Assembly: GCA_964487555.1 (NCBI GenBank)
Contig: CAZART010000053.1
Coordinates: forward strand, 1 to 34,549
From: CAZART01 sp964487555
Lineage (GTDB): Bacteria; Bacteroidota; Rhodothermia; Rhodothermales; VXPQ01
Direction of reading: 5' to 3'
DNA length: 34,549 nucleotides
The position numbers and the translations under genes are program-made. This document shows, piece after piece, positions 8,253 through 17,700 of this stretch. Under the pieces are notes generated by a model, which was given only the letters and a program-made list of their open reading frames with translations, had not been told where the DNA came from and did not search any database. How positions within the stretch are numbered: position 1 is the first letter of the stretch; every line of letters begins with the position of its first letter.

Positions 8253-8276
8253 TTCGAAAAAGCCGGCTGTTTCGAA
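8253..8276 (+). terminator. Hairpin after the M23 peptidase gene (possible weak terminator)
   Basis: TTCGAAA at 8253-8259 pairs with TTTCGAA at 8270-8276 around the self-complementary AGCCGGCT. The plus-strand sequence after it (CGCTGCTTGCTTTTATTT) is only partly T-rich and overlaps the next promoter, so terminator function is uncertain. Confidence 0.35.
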
Positions 8277-8282
8277 CGCTGC

Positions 8283-8311
8283 TTGCTTTTATTTGGACTG
8301 GGCACTATAGT
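8283..8311 (+). promoter_or_regulatory. Promoter for the DUF2795 gene
   Basis: TTGCTT at 8283-8288 and TATAGT at 8306-8311 are 17 bp apart. Transcription would begin near 8318, about 80 nt before the start at 8396. Confidence 0.5.
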
Positions 8312-8395
8312 GCTTGCCCGGTGCACGGTGGTCGAAACGCATCTCGCCCCGAGCTCGTCGCCATTCTTCCTGAGTCTCGTAAACAATAAAGACTT

Positions 8396-8614
8396 ATGTA
8401 CTGGACGCTCGAACTGGCCACTTACCTTGAAGATGCTCCCTGGCCGGCTACGAAAGAAGAACTAATCGATTACGCCGAGCGTACAGGCGCACCGCTGGAG
8501 GTGATCGAAAATCTCCGTGTTATGGAGGACGATGGCGAGCCGTACGAGAGCATCGAAGAAGTTTGGCCGGACTATCCGACGGCCGATGACGACTTCTATT
8601 TCGAAGAAGAATAG
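8396..8614 (+). CDS. DUF2795 family protein
   Basis: A 72-residue acidic protein of the DUF2795 type. The signature APWPATKEELIDYAERTGAP is followed by a V-x-E-N-L turn (VIENLRVM) and a second block ending WPDYPTADDDF. Proteins of this family are small, helical and common in the Bacteroidota/Rhodothermota; their function is not known to me. It lies 34 bp upstream of the BamA-like gene and has its own plausible promoter, so the two are probably transcribed together. The ATG has no strong ribosome binding site (AAAGAC is the nearest candidate). Confidence 0.88.
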   Translation: MYWTLELATYLEDAPWPATKEELIDYAERTGAPLEVIENLRVMEDDGEPYESIEEVWPDYPTADDDFYFEEE

Positions 8615-8648
8615 CTCTCGCTCGGTTCGTTCAATCTTGGAGGATAGC

Positions 8649-11165
8649 GTGCCGGGGCTACGTCCGCCCCGCACGTTGGGCAGCTTTGCATTTCTGACAG
8701 GCCTTCTGGGCCTTTTTTTCGTTTGCCTCGCCGGTCCTCTGGAGGTCCTCGCTCAACGGGCACAGCAGCGCGATACTACCGCCGTGCCCATCGTCAAGAA
8801 CGTGCGCTTCGAGGGCAATGCATTCTTCACGGAAGACGAACTCTTGCCTCGCATCCGAACCGGGTCCAACCGTCGTTTTCTCGGAATTCCCGGAGTCACA
8901 TGGTGGCTGTGGCTATACAGGCTCGGTGAATCGGGTGTGCTTGGCGAACGCGTGGGCAATGCGTTGATGGCCGGCGGCGAGCCGCCTGCCTACCTGGACT
9001 GGAATGTGCTCGCAGCGGATGTCGAACGTCTAAGCATGTTTTACCGACAGGAGGGATTCCGAGACTCGTCGGTGGAGGCGGAGGTGGACACCCTCGCGTC
9101 CGACGAAGTCGCGGTCGTATTCCGAATCGAGCCGGGGCGTCCGACCTTCATCAGGCGTGTCAACTATGAAGGTTTGGATGAGCTCGCTTCCGAACGGCAG
9201 TTGCAATTCGCACGAGGTACGCTACTCGCTGCTGAACGTATCGACACCCGGCAGCCTCTCGCATTTCGGACGCCGGGCCAGCGCTATTCCGAACCAACGC
9301 TCCTCGAGGAGCGACGGCGGATGCTCACGTTTCTCCGCGACGCAGGATATGCGGCGGTCACGCGCGACTCGATTCGCGCGCTCGTATTCTCCCAAACCCC
9401 CGACAGTTTCGACGTTACCTTTAGAGTACGCACCGGCCCGCGATACCGGTTTGGCGACGTACACTTCGTTGTCGAGGGGCCCGAATCCGGTTCGGAAAGC
9501 CGGCGAGATACGCTGAGACTCCGGCCGCCGGCCGATACGCTCGCAGGCGGCACGGCAACCGTCACCATCGACAACGAAAGCAGACTTTCGCCGGGGCTCC
9601 TGACGAGGACGCTTCAGTTTCACCCCGGAGAATGGTATTCGCTCGCATCGGTTTTAGCCACGAAGCGCCGGCTCGAAGGTACGGGCGTTTTCCTGTTCAC
9701 CGACGTCAGGGCGTTGCCCGCCGATACGGCGCGCTTGCGGCCGGAAGCACCGCCGCGACTTCCTCATCGCATCGATCTGCGGACCCGGCGACGTCATCAG
9801 ATCCGCCTCGAAACGTTCATGCTGCAGCGATCGGAGAGCGTGCTTGCCTCGGCCTCCGAGCTCGGAACCGGCGTCGGCATCACGTACGAGAACGTAAATC
9901 TGCTCGGACGGGGCGAATCGTTTCGCGTCCAGACGACCGGCTCCATTTCCGCCGATAACGATCTGAGGTCGCTGACGGCGGCACAGGCTGAAGTAACGAC
10001 CTCCCTCACCTATCCGTACCTGGTCGGTCCGATGCGCCGCCTCGAATCGGCCCTCGGCCTGTACGATGCACGCACGCGATTCTCGCTGAGCCTGCTCACG
10101 GCACGACATGACGACCTGCGATTGATCATTCGCGCTCGAGGCAGTGCCCGCTACCGCCTCGAGCTGAGGCATTCGGAGACGAACGTATCGCTGGTCGATT
10201 TGATCGACGTGAGCCTCAGCAACCCGGATACGCTGGCCAATTTCGGCGAAGTCATTCTGGAGCGCTTTCTCGAACCGGTCGCCGACCCGGTTCAGCAAGC
10301 GCAGATTATTGAGGATTATACGCGGCCGCAGATCAATATGGCGCTGCGATATACATTCCGGTCGTCGAACGTGAACCCGCTGCGGCGGGATCAGGGCTAC
10401 AGCTATGAGGCCGGCGTCGAGGTCGGCAACAACGTACCGTACCTGTTGGATCGGTTCGTGTACTCACCGGGAACGGTCGAAGGCAGCCTCCCGGGAATCC
10501 CCCTCTTCAGTGAGGAAGGTACGCCGGGACGGCTCGTCTATAGGCAGTACGTGCGGCTCGTCGGCGACGTTCGCCGGTACATCCCGGTGCGCCACGGAAG
10601 CGTTCTCGCCTACAAATTAGTAGGGGGCCTCGCGCACCCGCTCGGTGCGGCCGACATCATTCCTTTCGATCGCCGATTCTACGCCGGTGGGGCGTCAAGC
10701 GTGCGAGGATGGGGATTGCGGGAACTTGGCCCGGGCGGGGCGCGCTTTGCGTCGACGGACGGGGCCGACACGACCAGGGCGCCTGTTGACTTTACAAACA
10801 TCCTGGGAGGCGACGTCAAGCTCGAAGCCGGCGTCGAGCTGAGGAACACGCTGCTTCGAAATCTTTTGGCGGCCGATTGGATCGGCGTTGCGTTCGTGGA
10901 TGCCGGCAACGTTTGGTTCGGTCCACGTAACCCGGGATTCGGCGAAGATGTGCCGGAGAGCGATGACGGCGGCTTCCATTTCAATTCGTTTTATCGCCAG
11001 ATCGGCGTCGGATCGGGCGTCGGCCTCCGCATCGCATGGGACTACCTTATCGTCCGCTTCGATCTGGGTGTGAAGCTGTTCGATCCGCGCCGAAGTGAAG
11101 AGGGATTCCTTCCGGACGCATTCGGCGATCTTCAGCCGCACTTCGGCATTGGTCATGCTTTCTGA
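8649..11165 (+). CDS. BamA/TamA (Omp85) family outer membrane protein
   Basis: An 838-residue Omp85 protein. The GTG at 8649 follows a clear GGAGG (8639-8643) with 5-nt spacing and leads straight into a signal peptide (FAFLTGLLGLFFVCLAGPLEVLAQ); the frame is open further upstream, but there it overlaps the DUF2795 gene. At least three POTRA-like modules follow: VPIVKNVRFEGNAFFTEDEL, RPTFIRRVNYEGL and RYRFGDVHFVVEG, with YxxxGF-type elements such as FYRQEGFRDSSV. The C-terminal barrel contains the family segment FYAGGASSVRGWGLRELGPG and ends in Phe (FGIGHAF), the usual recognition signal for barrel insertion. Family members fold or export other proteins through the outer membrane. Whether this is the main BamA or a TamA-like paralogue cannot be settled here. 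Confidence 0.9.
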   Translation: MPGLRPPRTLGSFAFLTGLLGLFFVCLAGPLEVLAQRAQQRDTTAVPIVKNVRFEGNAFFTEDELLPRIRTGSNRRFLGIPGVTWWLWLYRLGESGVLGERVGNALMAGGEPPAYLDWNVLAADVERLSMFYRQEGFRDSSVEAEVDTLASDEVAVVFRIEPGRPTFIRRVNYEGLDELASERQLQFARGTLLAAERIDTRQPLAFRTPGQRYSEPTLLEERRRMLTFLRDAGYAAVTRDSIRALVFSQTPDSFDVTFRVRTGPRYRFGDVHFVVEGPESGSESRRDTLRLRPPADTLAGGTATVTIDNESRLSPGLLTRTLQFHPGEWYSLASVLATKRRLEGTGVFLFTDVRALPADTARLRPEAPPRLPHRIDLRTRRRHQIRLETFMLQRSESVLASASELGTGVGITYENVNLLGRGESFRVQTTGSISADNDLRSLTAAQAEVTTSLTYPYLVGPMRRLESALGLYDARTRFSLSLLTARHDDLRLIIRARGSARYRLELRHSETNVSLVDLIDVSLSNPDTLANFGEVILERFLEPVADPVQQAQIIEDYTRPQINMALRYTFRSSNVNPLRRDQGYSYEAGVEVGNNVPYLLDRFVYSPGTVEGSLPGIPLFSEEGTPGRLVYRQYVRLVGDVRRYIPVRHGSVLAYKLVGGLAHPLGAADIIPFDRRFYAGGASSVRGWGLRELGPGGARFASTDGADTTRAPVDFTNILGGDVKLEAGVELRNTLLRNLLAADWIGVAFVDAGNVWFGPRNPGFGEDVPESDDGGFHFNSFYRQIGVGSGVGLRIAWDYLIVRFDLGVKLFDPRRSEEGFLPDAFGDLQPHFGIGHAF

Positions 11166-11279
11166 GGGGCACGCGCCCTGAGCGCACCCGCCGTCAAGCC
11201 TGCCGTGCAGGTCCTTTTGACGGCCATCCGCTATCTTACCGTCGCAGTAGACGCGGTGTGGCACAGAACGAGCGCCCTT

Positions 11280-11885
11280 ATGCCCGAAACGGTACATCCT
11301 GTCGGCCGACTCGCCAAACGAATGCGCGGGCTCTTCCAGCGCAACGCCGATCCAAAAACGCTCGAGGTGATCGACACGCTCAAGCAGGTCTCCATCTTCA
11401 GGAGTCTACCCAGCAGCGCGCTTCGCGACCTTGCTGAAGCCGTTCACCCTCGAGATTATAAACGCGATGAATTCCTCTATTACGAACGAGATCCCGGGCT
11501 GGGGATGTACGTGGTACAGCGCGGGCGCATACGTCTACTCGTGGAAGACGAGAGCGGAACCGTGCACGAGCTGAGACAGATTGGAAGCCACGAGTTTTTC
11601 GGTAAGCTCTCGCTGCTGGGGGACCATCGTCGAATTGAGACCGCCCAGGCTATCACGGAGACGCGCGTTCTCGGGCTTTTTCGGCCCGACCTGAAAACCA
11701 TCCTCAAACGCTATCCGAGCTCGGGAGGTGTCATCATCGAAGCGATCGCACGGAACCTGGCTGCCATGGAAACAGAGCTCATTCGCGTACTTGTAGAAAA
11801 GGACGGAAAGGTCGAAGCGATGCGGATGGTGGATAACGCCGCCGCTCGCGTGGACCGGATTTCCGTCGAGACGACCGTTTCATAA
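11280..11885 (+). CDS. Cyclic nucleotide-binding domain protein without HTH
   Basis: A 201-residue protein with one cNMP-binding beta-roll (about residues 35-150) and a helical tail, but no C-terminal winged helix, so it is not a normal Crp/Fnr regulator. RDEFLYYERDPGLGMYVVQRGRIRLL matches the fold. In the phosphate-binding cassette the usual Gly-Glu is replaced by Gly-Lys (FFGKLSLLG), while the later Arg is kept (RRIETAQA), so cAMP binding is doubtful. The ATG at 11280 is preferred to a GTG at 11205, which would add 25 poorly fitting residues; neither has a convincing ribosome binding site. It lies 18 bp upstream of the rlmD gene, probably in one transcript. Confidence 0.72.
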   Translation: MPETVHPVGRLAKRMRGLFQRNADPKTLEVIDTLKQVSIFRSLPSSALRDLAEAVHPRDYKRDEFLYYERDPGLGMYVVQRGRIRLLVEDESGTVHELRQIGSHEFFGKLSLLGDHRRIETAQAITETRVLGLFRPDLKTILKRYPSSGGVIIEAIARNLAAMETELIRVLVEKDGKVEAMRMVDNAAARVDRISVETTVS

Positions 11886-11903
11886 AAGGGTCTATCCGAA
11901 ACC

Positions 11904-13322
11904 GTGAGACTGAAGAGAGGAGAACAGGTCGAACTCGAGGTTGAAAAGTTCGCCGACAAGGGTAAATCGCTGGCTCGCCGGAACGGATACGTCGTGTTTG
12001 TACCGTGGGCCGTGCCTGGGGATCGCGTTCGCGTGCGCATCGCTAAATCGAAGAAGAGCTACGCCGAAGCCCATCTGGAGGAGGTGCTCGAGCCCAGCGA
12101 CCTGCGCACTAACCCCCGCTGCTTCTACTTCGGGACGTGCGGCGGCTGCAGATGGCAGCACGTCGACTATCAGGCGCAGCTTGATGCGAAGACCCAGAGC
12201 GTTCGCGAGGCCCTCGTGCACAACGGCGGGTTTGAGGACGTAGTGGTTCGACCGGCGATCGGATCGGATAACGTCTACTTCTATCGCAACAAGATGGAGT
12301 TTTCGTTCAGCACGTCCAGATGGCTGACGCGCGAGGAAATCGACAGCGGCAGGCAGTTCGACACGGATTTTGCGCTCGGCCTGCACGTTCCGGGGTATTT
12401 CGACAAGGTGCTCGACATCCGTGAATGCCATCTGCAGTCGGAACGCAGTGTCGACCTCGTTAATGCCGTGCGGGCGTTTGTGAAGGAACGAGGGTGGGAT
12501 CCGTGGGACATCCGGAATCACGCAGGCTATCTACGTCATCTCGTGATTCGCAGCGGCGAGCACACGGGCGATTTGATGGTGAATCTCGTCACGAACGGAT
12601 TCGATGAAGAACGAACGGCTCAGCTGGCCGGGTTTTTCCGCGCCGAATTTCCCGACGTCACGACGTTCGTTAACACGATCAACACAGGAAAAGCGCAGAC
12701 GGCCTTTGGAGAAGAGATCAAGACCGTCTATGGTTCGGGCGTGATCCGCGAGAAGATCGGTCCGCATATCTTCGAGATTGCGCCGAATGCATTTTTTCAA
12801 ACGAACACGTCCGGCGCAGAGCGCCTCTATGATGTCACCCGTGAATTCTGCGACCTTCACGCCGACGACCTCGTGTACGACCTCTATTGCGGCGCCGGAA
12901 CCATCTCCATCTTCATCGCGGATCGCGTCCGGCGCGTGATCGGCATCGAACTGATCGAAGAAGCCGTAGCGAACGCCCGCGTCAACGCTGCCGAAAACGG
13001 CGTCGAAAACTGTGAATTCGAAGCCGGCGACATGCGTGAAGCGTTCGACCCTGACTTTATGGGCCGACATGGCCGCCCCGATGTCCTGATCGTTGATCCA
13101 CCTCGTGCCGGGATGCACCCAAAAGTGGTCGATCGAATCGCCGATTTCGGTCCCGAACGATTTGTCTACGTGAGCTGCAATCCTCAGACGCAGGCGCGTG
13201 ATCTGCAGTTACTCTCCCACCGGTATCGTATCGAAGCGGCGCAGCCGGTCGATATGTTTCCACACACCCACCACGTCGAAAATGTGGTTAAACTTCTGCG
13301 CCTTACGGATGGGGATAAGTGA
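11904..13322 (+). CDS. rlmD: 23S rRNA (uracil-5-)-methyltransferase, RlmD/RumA family
   Basis: A 472-residue class I RNA m5U methyltransferase. An N-terminal TRAM domain (1-60) binds RNA. Four cysteines for a 4Fe-4S cluster are visible: Cys73, Cys79 and Cys82 (CFYFGTCGGC) plus Cys175 (RECHL). The SAM pocket is YDLYCGAGT (325-333). DPPRAG starts at Asp398, the catalytic nucleophile is Cys425 in SCNP, and Glu459 (HHVENV) is the likely general base. Relatives methylate 23S rRNA U1939 (RlmD) or U747 (RlmC), or act on tRNA; the family often carries the generic RlmD label, and the exact target site is not certain. The start is GTG. Confidence 0.87.
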   Translation: MRLKRGEQVELEVEKFADKGKSLARRNGYVVFVPWAVPGDRVRVRIAKSKKSYAEAHLEEVLEPSDLRTNPRCFYFGTCGGCRWQHVDYQAQLDAKTQSVREALVHNGGFEDVVVRPAIGSDNVYFYRNKMEFSFSTSRWLTREEIDSGRQFDTDFALGLHVPGYFDKVLDIRECHLQSERSVDLVNAVRAFVKERGWDPWDIRNHAGYLRHLVIRSGEHTGDLMVNLVTNGFDEERTAQLAGFFRAEFPDVTTFVNTINTGKAQTAFGEEIKTVYGSGVIREKIGPHIFEIAPNAFFQTNTSGAERLYDVTREFCDLHADDLVYDLYCGAGTISIFIADRVRRVIGIELIEEAVANARVNAAENGVENCEFEAGDMREAFDPDFMGRHGRPDVLIVDPPRAGMHPKVVDRIADFGPERFVYVSCNPQTQARDLQLLSHRYRIEAAQPVDMFPHTHHVENVVKLLRLTDGDK

Positions 13323-13394
13323 TGGGAAATTGGTGATGCGCGATTAACGATCTCCTATTGCCCGCTGAGTCACAGCGCTATGTCTGGGACTGAA

Positions 13395-14375
13395 ATGAAA
13401 ACGGCATTTGTAACGGGAGCAACCGGCTTCATCGGCAGCCACCTCGTCGAGGAGCTGCAGCGGCGGAGTTACGGAGAAATCCGGTGCCTTATTCGTGGCG
13501 AGCGCAAGTGGCTCGAAGGGATGGATATCGTTGAAGTGCGGGCAGACCTGTTCGATGAAGAGGCTATCGCCGATGCCGTCCGCGGCGTCGACTTCGTATA
13601 CCATGTTGGCGGTGTGACGCGGGCTACAGACTGGGAGACGTTCGAGCGCGGCAACGTGCAGGCGACGGTACGTTTGCTTGAGATCGTCGAGCGCATAAAT
13701 CCGGATCTCCAAAAGCTGCTCGTGACGAGCAGCCTGGCCGCAGTGGGACTGTGTCGAGGCGGCGTGGCCACCGAGGATTCCCCACTCAAGCCGGTGAGCC
13801 GCTATGGGCGCAGCAAGGCACTTATGGAGCAGGAAATCGGCCGAACGGCGTCGACGGTGCCGGCGGTCGTAATCCGCCCGCCCGCCGTTTACGGCCCTCG
13901 CGAGGCTGATATCTACACCTTCTTCCGAACGGTCAAGAAAGGAATCTGTCCGGTAGTCGGCGATCCCAATGCACCGGCCCTGAGCCTCGTGCACGTGGAC
14001 GACCTCGTACGAGGTATGATTGACGCCGCCGAGGCGCCGGTGACGACGGGCGAGACGTATTTTCTTAGCAGCGAAACGTTCTACTCGTGGAATGACGTCA
14101 AGCAGGCCACGACGACGGCGCTGGGCCGCTGGGCTCTTACGGTCGCCGTACCCCCCGCGTTCGTCACCGCAATCGGTGCGCTCGCGGAGTTGGTCGGCGC
14201 GATGTCGGGTCGCTATCCTCCGTTGAATCGCGACAAGGCGCGCGAGATTCGGCGCACGTGCAAGAAGTGCTCGGCCGAAAAAGCGAAACGACATTTCGGT
14301 TTCGAGCCGGCCGTCCCTCTCGATAAAGGCATCGGCGAAACGATTGCGTGGTACAGAGCGCACGGGTGGCTGTGA
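13395..14375 (+). CDS. NAD(P)-dependent epimerase/reductase, extended SDR
   Basis: A 326-residue extended SDR starting MKTAFVTGATGFIGSH, the classic GxxGxxG dinucleotide fold. Tyr137 and Lys141 (YGRSK) form the catalytic pair, with LLVTSSLAAVG supplying the Ser. VIRPPAVYGPRE and LVHVDDLVRGM fit the dihydroflavonol-4-reductase / 3-beta-HSD-like and nucleotide-sugar epimerase subgroups; the substrate is unknown. An in-frame ATG at 13380 would add five residues. I prefer 13395 because GGGA lies just upstream and the usual family N terminus begins there. It follows rlmD by about 70 bp and is followed by the repeat region and assembly gap. Confidence 0.82.
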   Translation: MKTAFVTGATGFIGSHLVEELQRRSYGEIRCLIRGERKWLEGMDIVEVRADLFDEEAIADAVRGVDFVYHVGGVTRATDWETFERGNVQATVRLLEIVERINPDLQKLLVTSSLAAVGLCRGGVATEDSPLKPVSRYGRSKALMEQEIGRTASTVPAVVIRPPAVYGPREADIYTFFRTVKKGICPVVGDPNAPALSLVHVDDLVRGMIDAAEAPVTTGETYFLSSETFYSWNDVKQATTTALGRWALTVAVPPAFVTAIGALAELVGAMSGRYPPLNRDKAREIRRTCKKCSAEKAKRHFGFEPAVPLDKGIGETIAWYRAHGWL

Positions 14376-14422
14376 CATCCCGTACATCGTTCACCGATCG
14401 CGACGCCCGGCGCCGCAAACAT

Positions 14423-14655
14423 CGAACGCCGAACGCAGAACGACGAACGCAGAACGACGACGCAGAACGCACAATGCNNNNNNNNNNNNNNNNNNNNNNN
14501 NNNNNNNNNNNNNNNNNNNNNNNNNNNNNNNNNNNNNNNNNNNNNNNNNNNNNNNNNNNNNNNNNNNNNNNNNNNNNCGAACGCCGAACGCAGAACGACG
14601 AACGCAGAACGACGACGCAGAACGCACAATGCCGAACGACGAACACAGAACGTAG
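14423..14655. repeat. GAACG-type low-complexity array interrupted by an assembly gap
   Basis: The sequence on both sides of the N run is made of short GAACGCC, GAACGCA and GAACGAC units. The 55 bp before the gap (14423-14477) and the 55 bp after it (14578-14632) are identical, and the array continues as GAACGACGAACACAGAACG to about 14650. The whole 351-bp stretch 14376-14726 contains no gene. Predicted peptides across it rich in N, A, E, R and T are products of the repeat. Confidence 0.92.
14478..14577. other. Assembly gap (100 N)
   Basis: Exactly 100 undetermined bases, a conventional scaffold gap. The true length is unknown; see the finding on the identical flanks. Confidence 0.99.
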
Positions 14656-14726
14656 AGCGATTGGGAATCCTTGCCGGATGCGTTTCGTACCGTCTACAGA
14701 TACTCCACGATCAAAGTGAGAAAGAA

Positions 14727-17700
14727 GTGAGTCTCGGATTCAACACGGGCTACGTAGAGGAGCTCTATCGTCAATATCTGGACGATCCGCAGAGCGTGAG
14801 TGAAAGCTGGCGCGAATTCTTCGCCGACTATCGACCCAGCGAGTCATTCATTGCTGCAAAGGAGGCTCGCGCGACGGCGACGCCGGCACGCGAGAAGGTG
14901 GTCGTGAAGGCCAGGCGCGACGGCGGTGACGGAGCGGTTCCCGAGCCGGTGACGCCGGCCTCTGCGCCCGTGAGCAAAGATGAGGGCGTAGAGACCGAGG
15001 CCATCCGCGGTCCGCAGGCGAGGATCGTCGAGAATATGGAATCGAGCCTCGGCGTGCCGACGGCGACCTCCATCCGCACCATTCCCGTGAAGCTGATGAG
15101 CGAGAATCGAAAGCTCATCAACAATTATCAGCGGTACGTCGGCGGTGAGAAGGTCTCGTTCACACACATCATCGCGTGGGCCGTCGTAAAAGGTCTGCGA
15201 AAATTTCCCAACCTGAACACGACGTTTCGGCACGATAACGGGACGCCGCAGCACGTTATTCCCCAACAGGTGAACCTCGGCCTTGCCATCGACATCGAGC
15301 GCCGCGGAAAGCGCACGCTGCTCGTGCCGAACATCAAAGGGGCGGATCGAATGAATTTTGCCCAGTTGCTGGGCATCTATAACGATATCGTCCGGCGCGC
15401 CAGGGACGGCAAGCTCGAAATTTCAGACTTCGAGGGCACCACCGCAACGCTGACCAATCCGGGCATGATTGGGACCACGATGAGCGTCGCCCGGCTCATG
15501 CCCGGACAGGGCGTGATCATCGGGGCGGGTTCTATCGGGTATCCACCTGAATACTTCGCCTACCCGCCGGACAGCGTCTCTAAAGTGGGCATTTCCGAGG
15601 TGATGACCATCACCTCGACCTACGACCATCGCGTCATCCAGGGTGCCGAATCGGGGGCCTATCTCTCGCATATGGCGGAAATGCTCCTGGGCCGGCACGA
15701 CTTCTACGAGGAGATATTCGAGCATCTGAATATCCCCTATCAGCCCTACTCCATCTCCACCGACAACACGCCTCAGCTCGGCCAGACCGAGCAGAGCGAG
15801 GAGATGAGTATGACGCAGAAGCAGGCAAAAGTGCTGCAGTTTATCCGCGCCTACCGCGTTCGTGGGCACCTTCAGTCCGACGTTAATCCGCTGGGCTACA
15901 ACTGGAGTTACCATCCTGAGCTCGATCCCGCCACGTATGGTCTGACGGTCTGGGATCTCGACCGCCGCTTCGTAACCGGCGGGCTTGGCGGCAGGGATAT
16001 TCTTCCGCTGCGCGAGATCATCGAGATTGTTCGGGATACGTACACCCGAAAGGTCGGGATCGAGTACATGCACATTTCCGATCCGACCGAGAAGCGCTGG
16101 CTTCAGGAACGCATCGAGCCGACTCGCTGCGAGGATCCGATTCCGCCTGAAGCGAAGCGCCGCGTTTTGCAGAAATTGAACGCAGCGGAGGCATTCGAGC
16201 GGTTCATCCACACCAAATACATCGGCCACAAGCGGTTTTCGCTGGAAGGCGCCGAAAGCGTGATCCCCATGCTCGACGCCATGATTTCGGATGCAGCCGA
16301 GCAGGAAGCGTCCGAAGTGGTTATTGGAATGGCCCATCGTGGACGTCTAAATGTGCTGGCGAACGTCCTTAATAAGCCGTACGAGGCGATTTTTTCGGAA
16401 TTCGAAGGCAACATCGATCCGAACACGACACAGGGATCCGGCGACGTCAAGTACCACCTCGGCGCGAAGGGCGAGCACGAATCGCCCACCGGATCGAAAG
16501 TCAAGCTGACCCTCGCATCGAATCCGAGCCACCTGGAAGCCGTCGATCCGATCGTGGAGGGGATGGTGCGTGCCAAACAGGAGCTGATGCGGACGAAAAA
16601 CGTCGGGACGCCCGGTGGCGACTACCTCGATTCCGTCATCCCCCTCCTCATCCATGGCGACGCGGCTTTCGCCGGCCAGGGCGTGGTAACGGAGACGCTC
16701 AATTTGAGCCAGCTGCGCGGCTATAAGACCGGCGGCACGATCCACGTGATTATTAACAACCAGATCGGTTTCACGACCACGCCGTCCGATGCGCGCAGCT
16801 CTACGTATGCGACAGACGTGGCTCGGACGATCCAGGCGCCGATCATCCATGTCAACGGCGACGATCCCGAAGCGTGCGTGCGTGTGGCCCGGCTGGCGCT
16901 CGACTACCGCAACGTGTTCAATAAGGACGTCGTCATCGACATGCTGTGCTACCGCGTGCACGGCCACAACGAGGGCGACGAGCCGACCTACACGCAGCCG
17001 CTGCTCTATAAGAAGATTGACGAGAAGCGGTCGCCGAGGAAGCTGTTTACGGAGAGGCTGCTGCGTCGAGGCGAGATGGATCCCGACGAGGCCGAGCAGA
17101 TGCTGGACGACTACCGGGATCGCCTTCAGGAGGCTTTCGACCGCACAAGAGAGCTCGATTCGAAGGAGGCTGTAGAGCGGTTCGATCTCCTTCACAAGAA
17201 AAAGAAAGAGAAGCCGGAGCTCAAAGAGGTCGAGACGGGAGCTCGAATGGAAGATCTAGAGGCGATTGTGAAAGCCCTCGTCGAGCTTCCCGACGATCTG
17301 AACGTTCACAAGAAGTTGATCCGGCAGTTTGAGCGACGGGAGAAGCTCTTTTCCGAAGAAAGGAAAATTGACTGGGCCTTCGCGGAAGCGCTGGCGTTCG
17401 GATCGTTGTTGCTCGAGGGGACGACTGTCCGCCTGAGCGGCCAGGACTCACGACGTGGCACGTTCAGTCATCGGCACGCCGTGCTATACGACCAGGAATC
17501 CGGCGAGGAATACATTCCCCTGAATAACATCCGCGAGGGGCAGGCGAAACTGCTGATTTATGATTCGCTGCTCTCCGAATATGCCGCCGCAGGGTTCGAA
17601 TACGGGTATTCGGTGGCCGATCCTCTTGCACTCGTCGTTTGGGAGGCCCAGTTTGGCGATTTCGCCAACGGCGCGCAGATCGTATTCGATCAGTTCCTCT

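Noticed and set aside
8517..8648. N-terminal extension of the BamA-like protein
   Set aside because: It overlaps the DUF2795 gene and precedes the signal peptide; GGAGG directly before the GTG at 8649 decides the start.
11217..11222. TTGACG as a -35 for the cNMP-binding gene
   Set aside because: No -10 element is found at 16-18 bp.
14344..14719. Several open frames across the N run rich in NAERRT-type residues
   Set aside because: They are translations of the GAACG repeat and of N bases; open on both strands because the units lack stop triplets.
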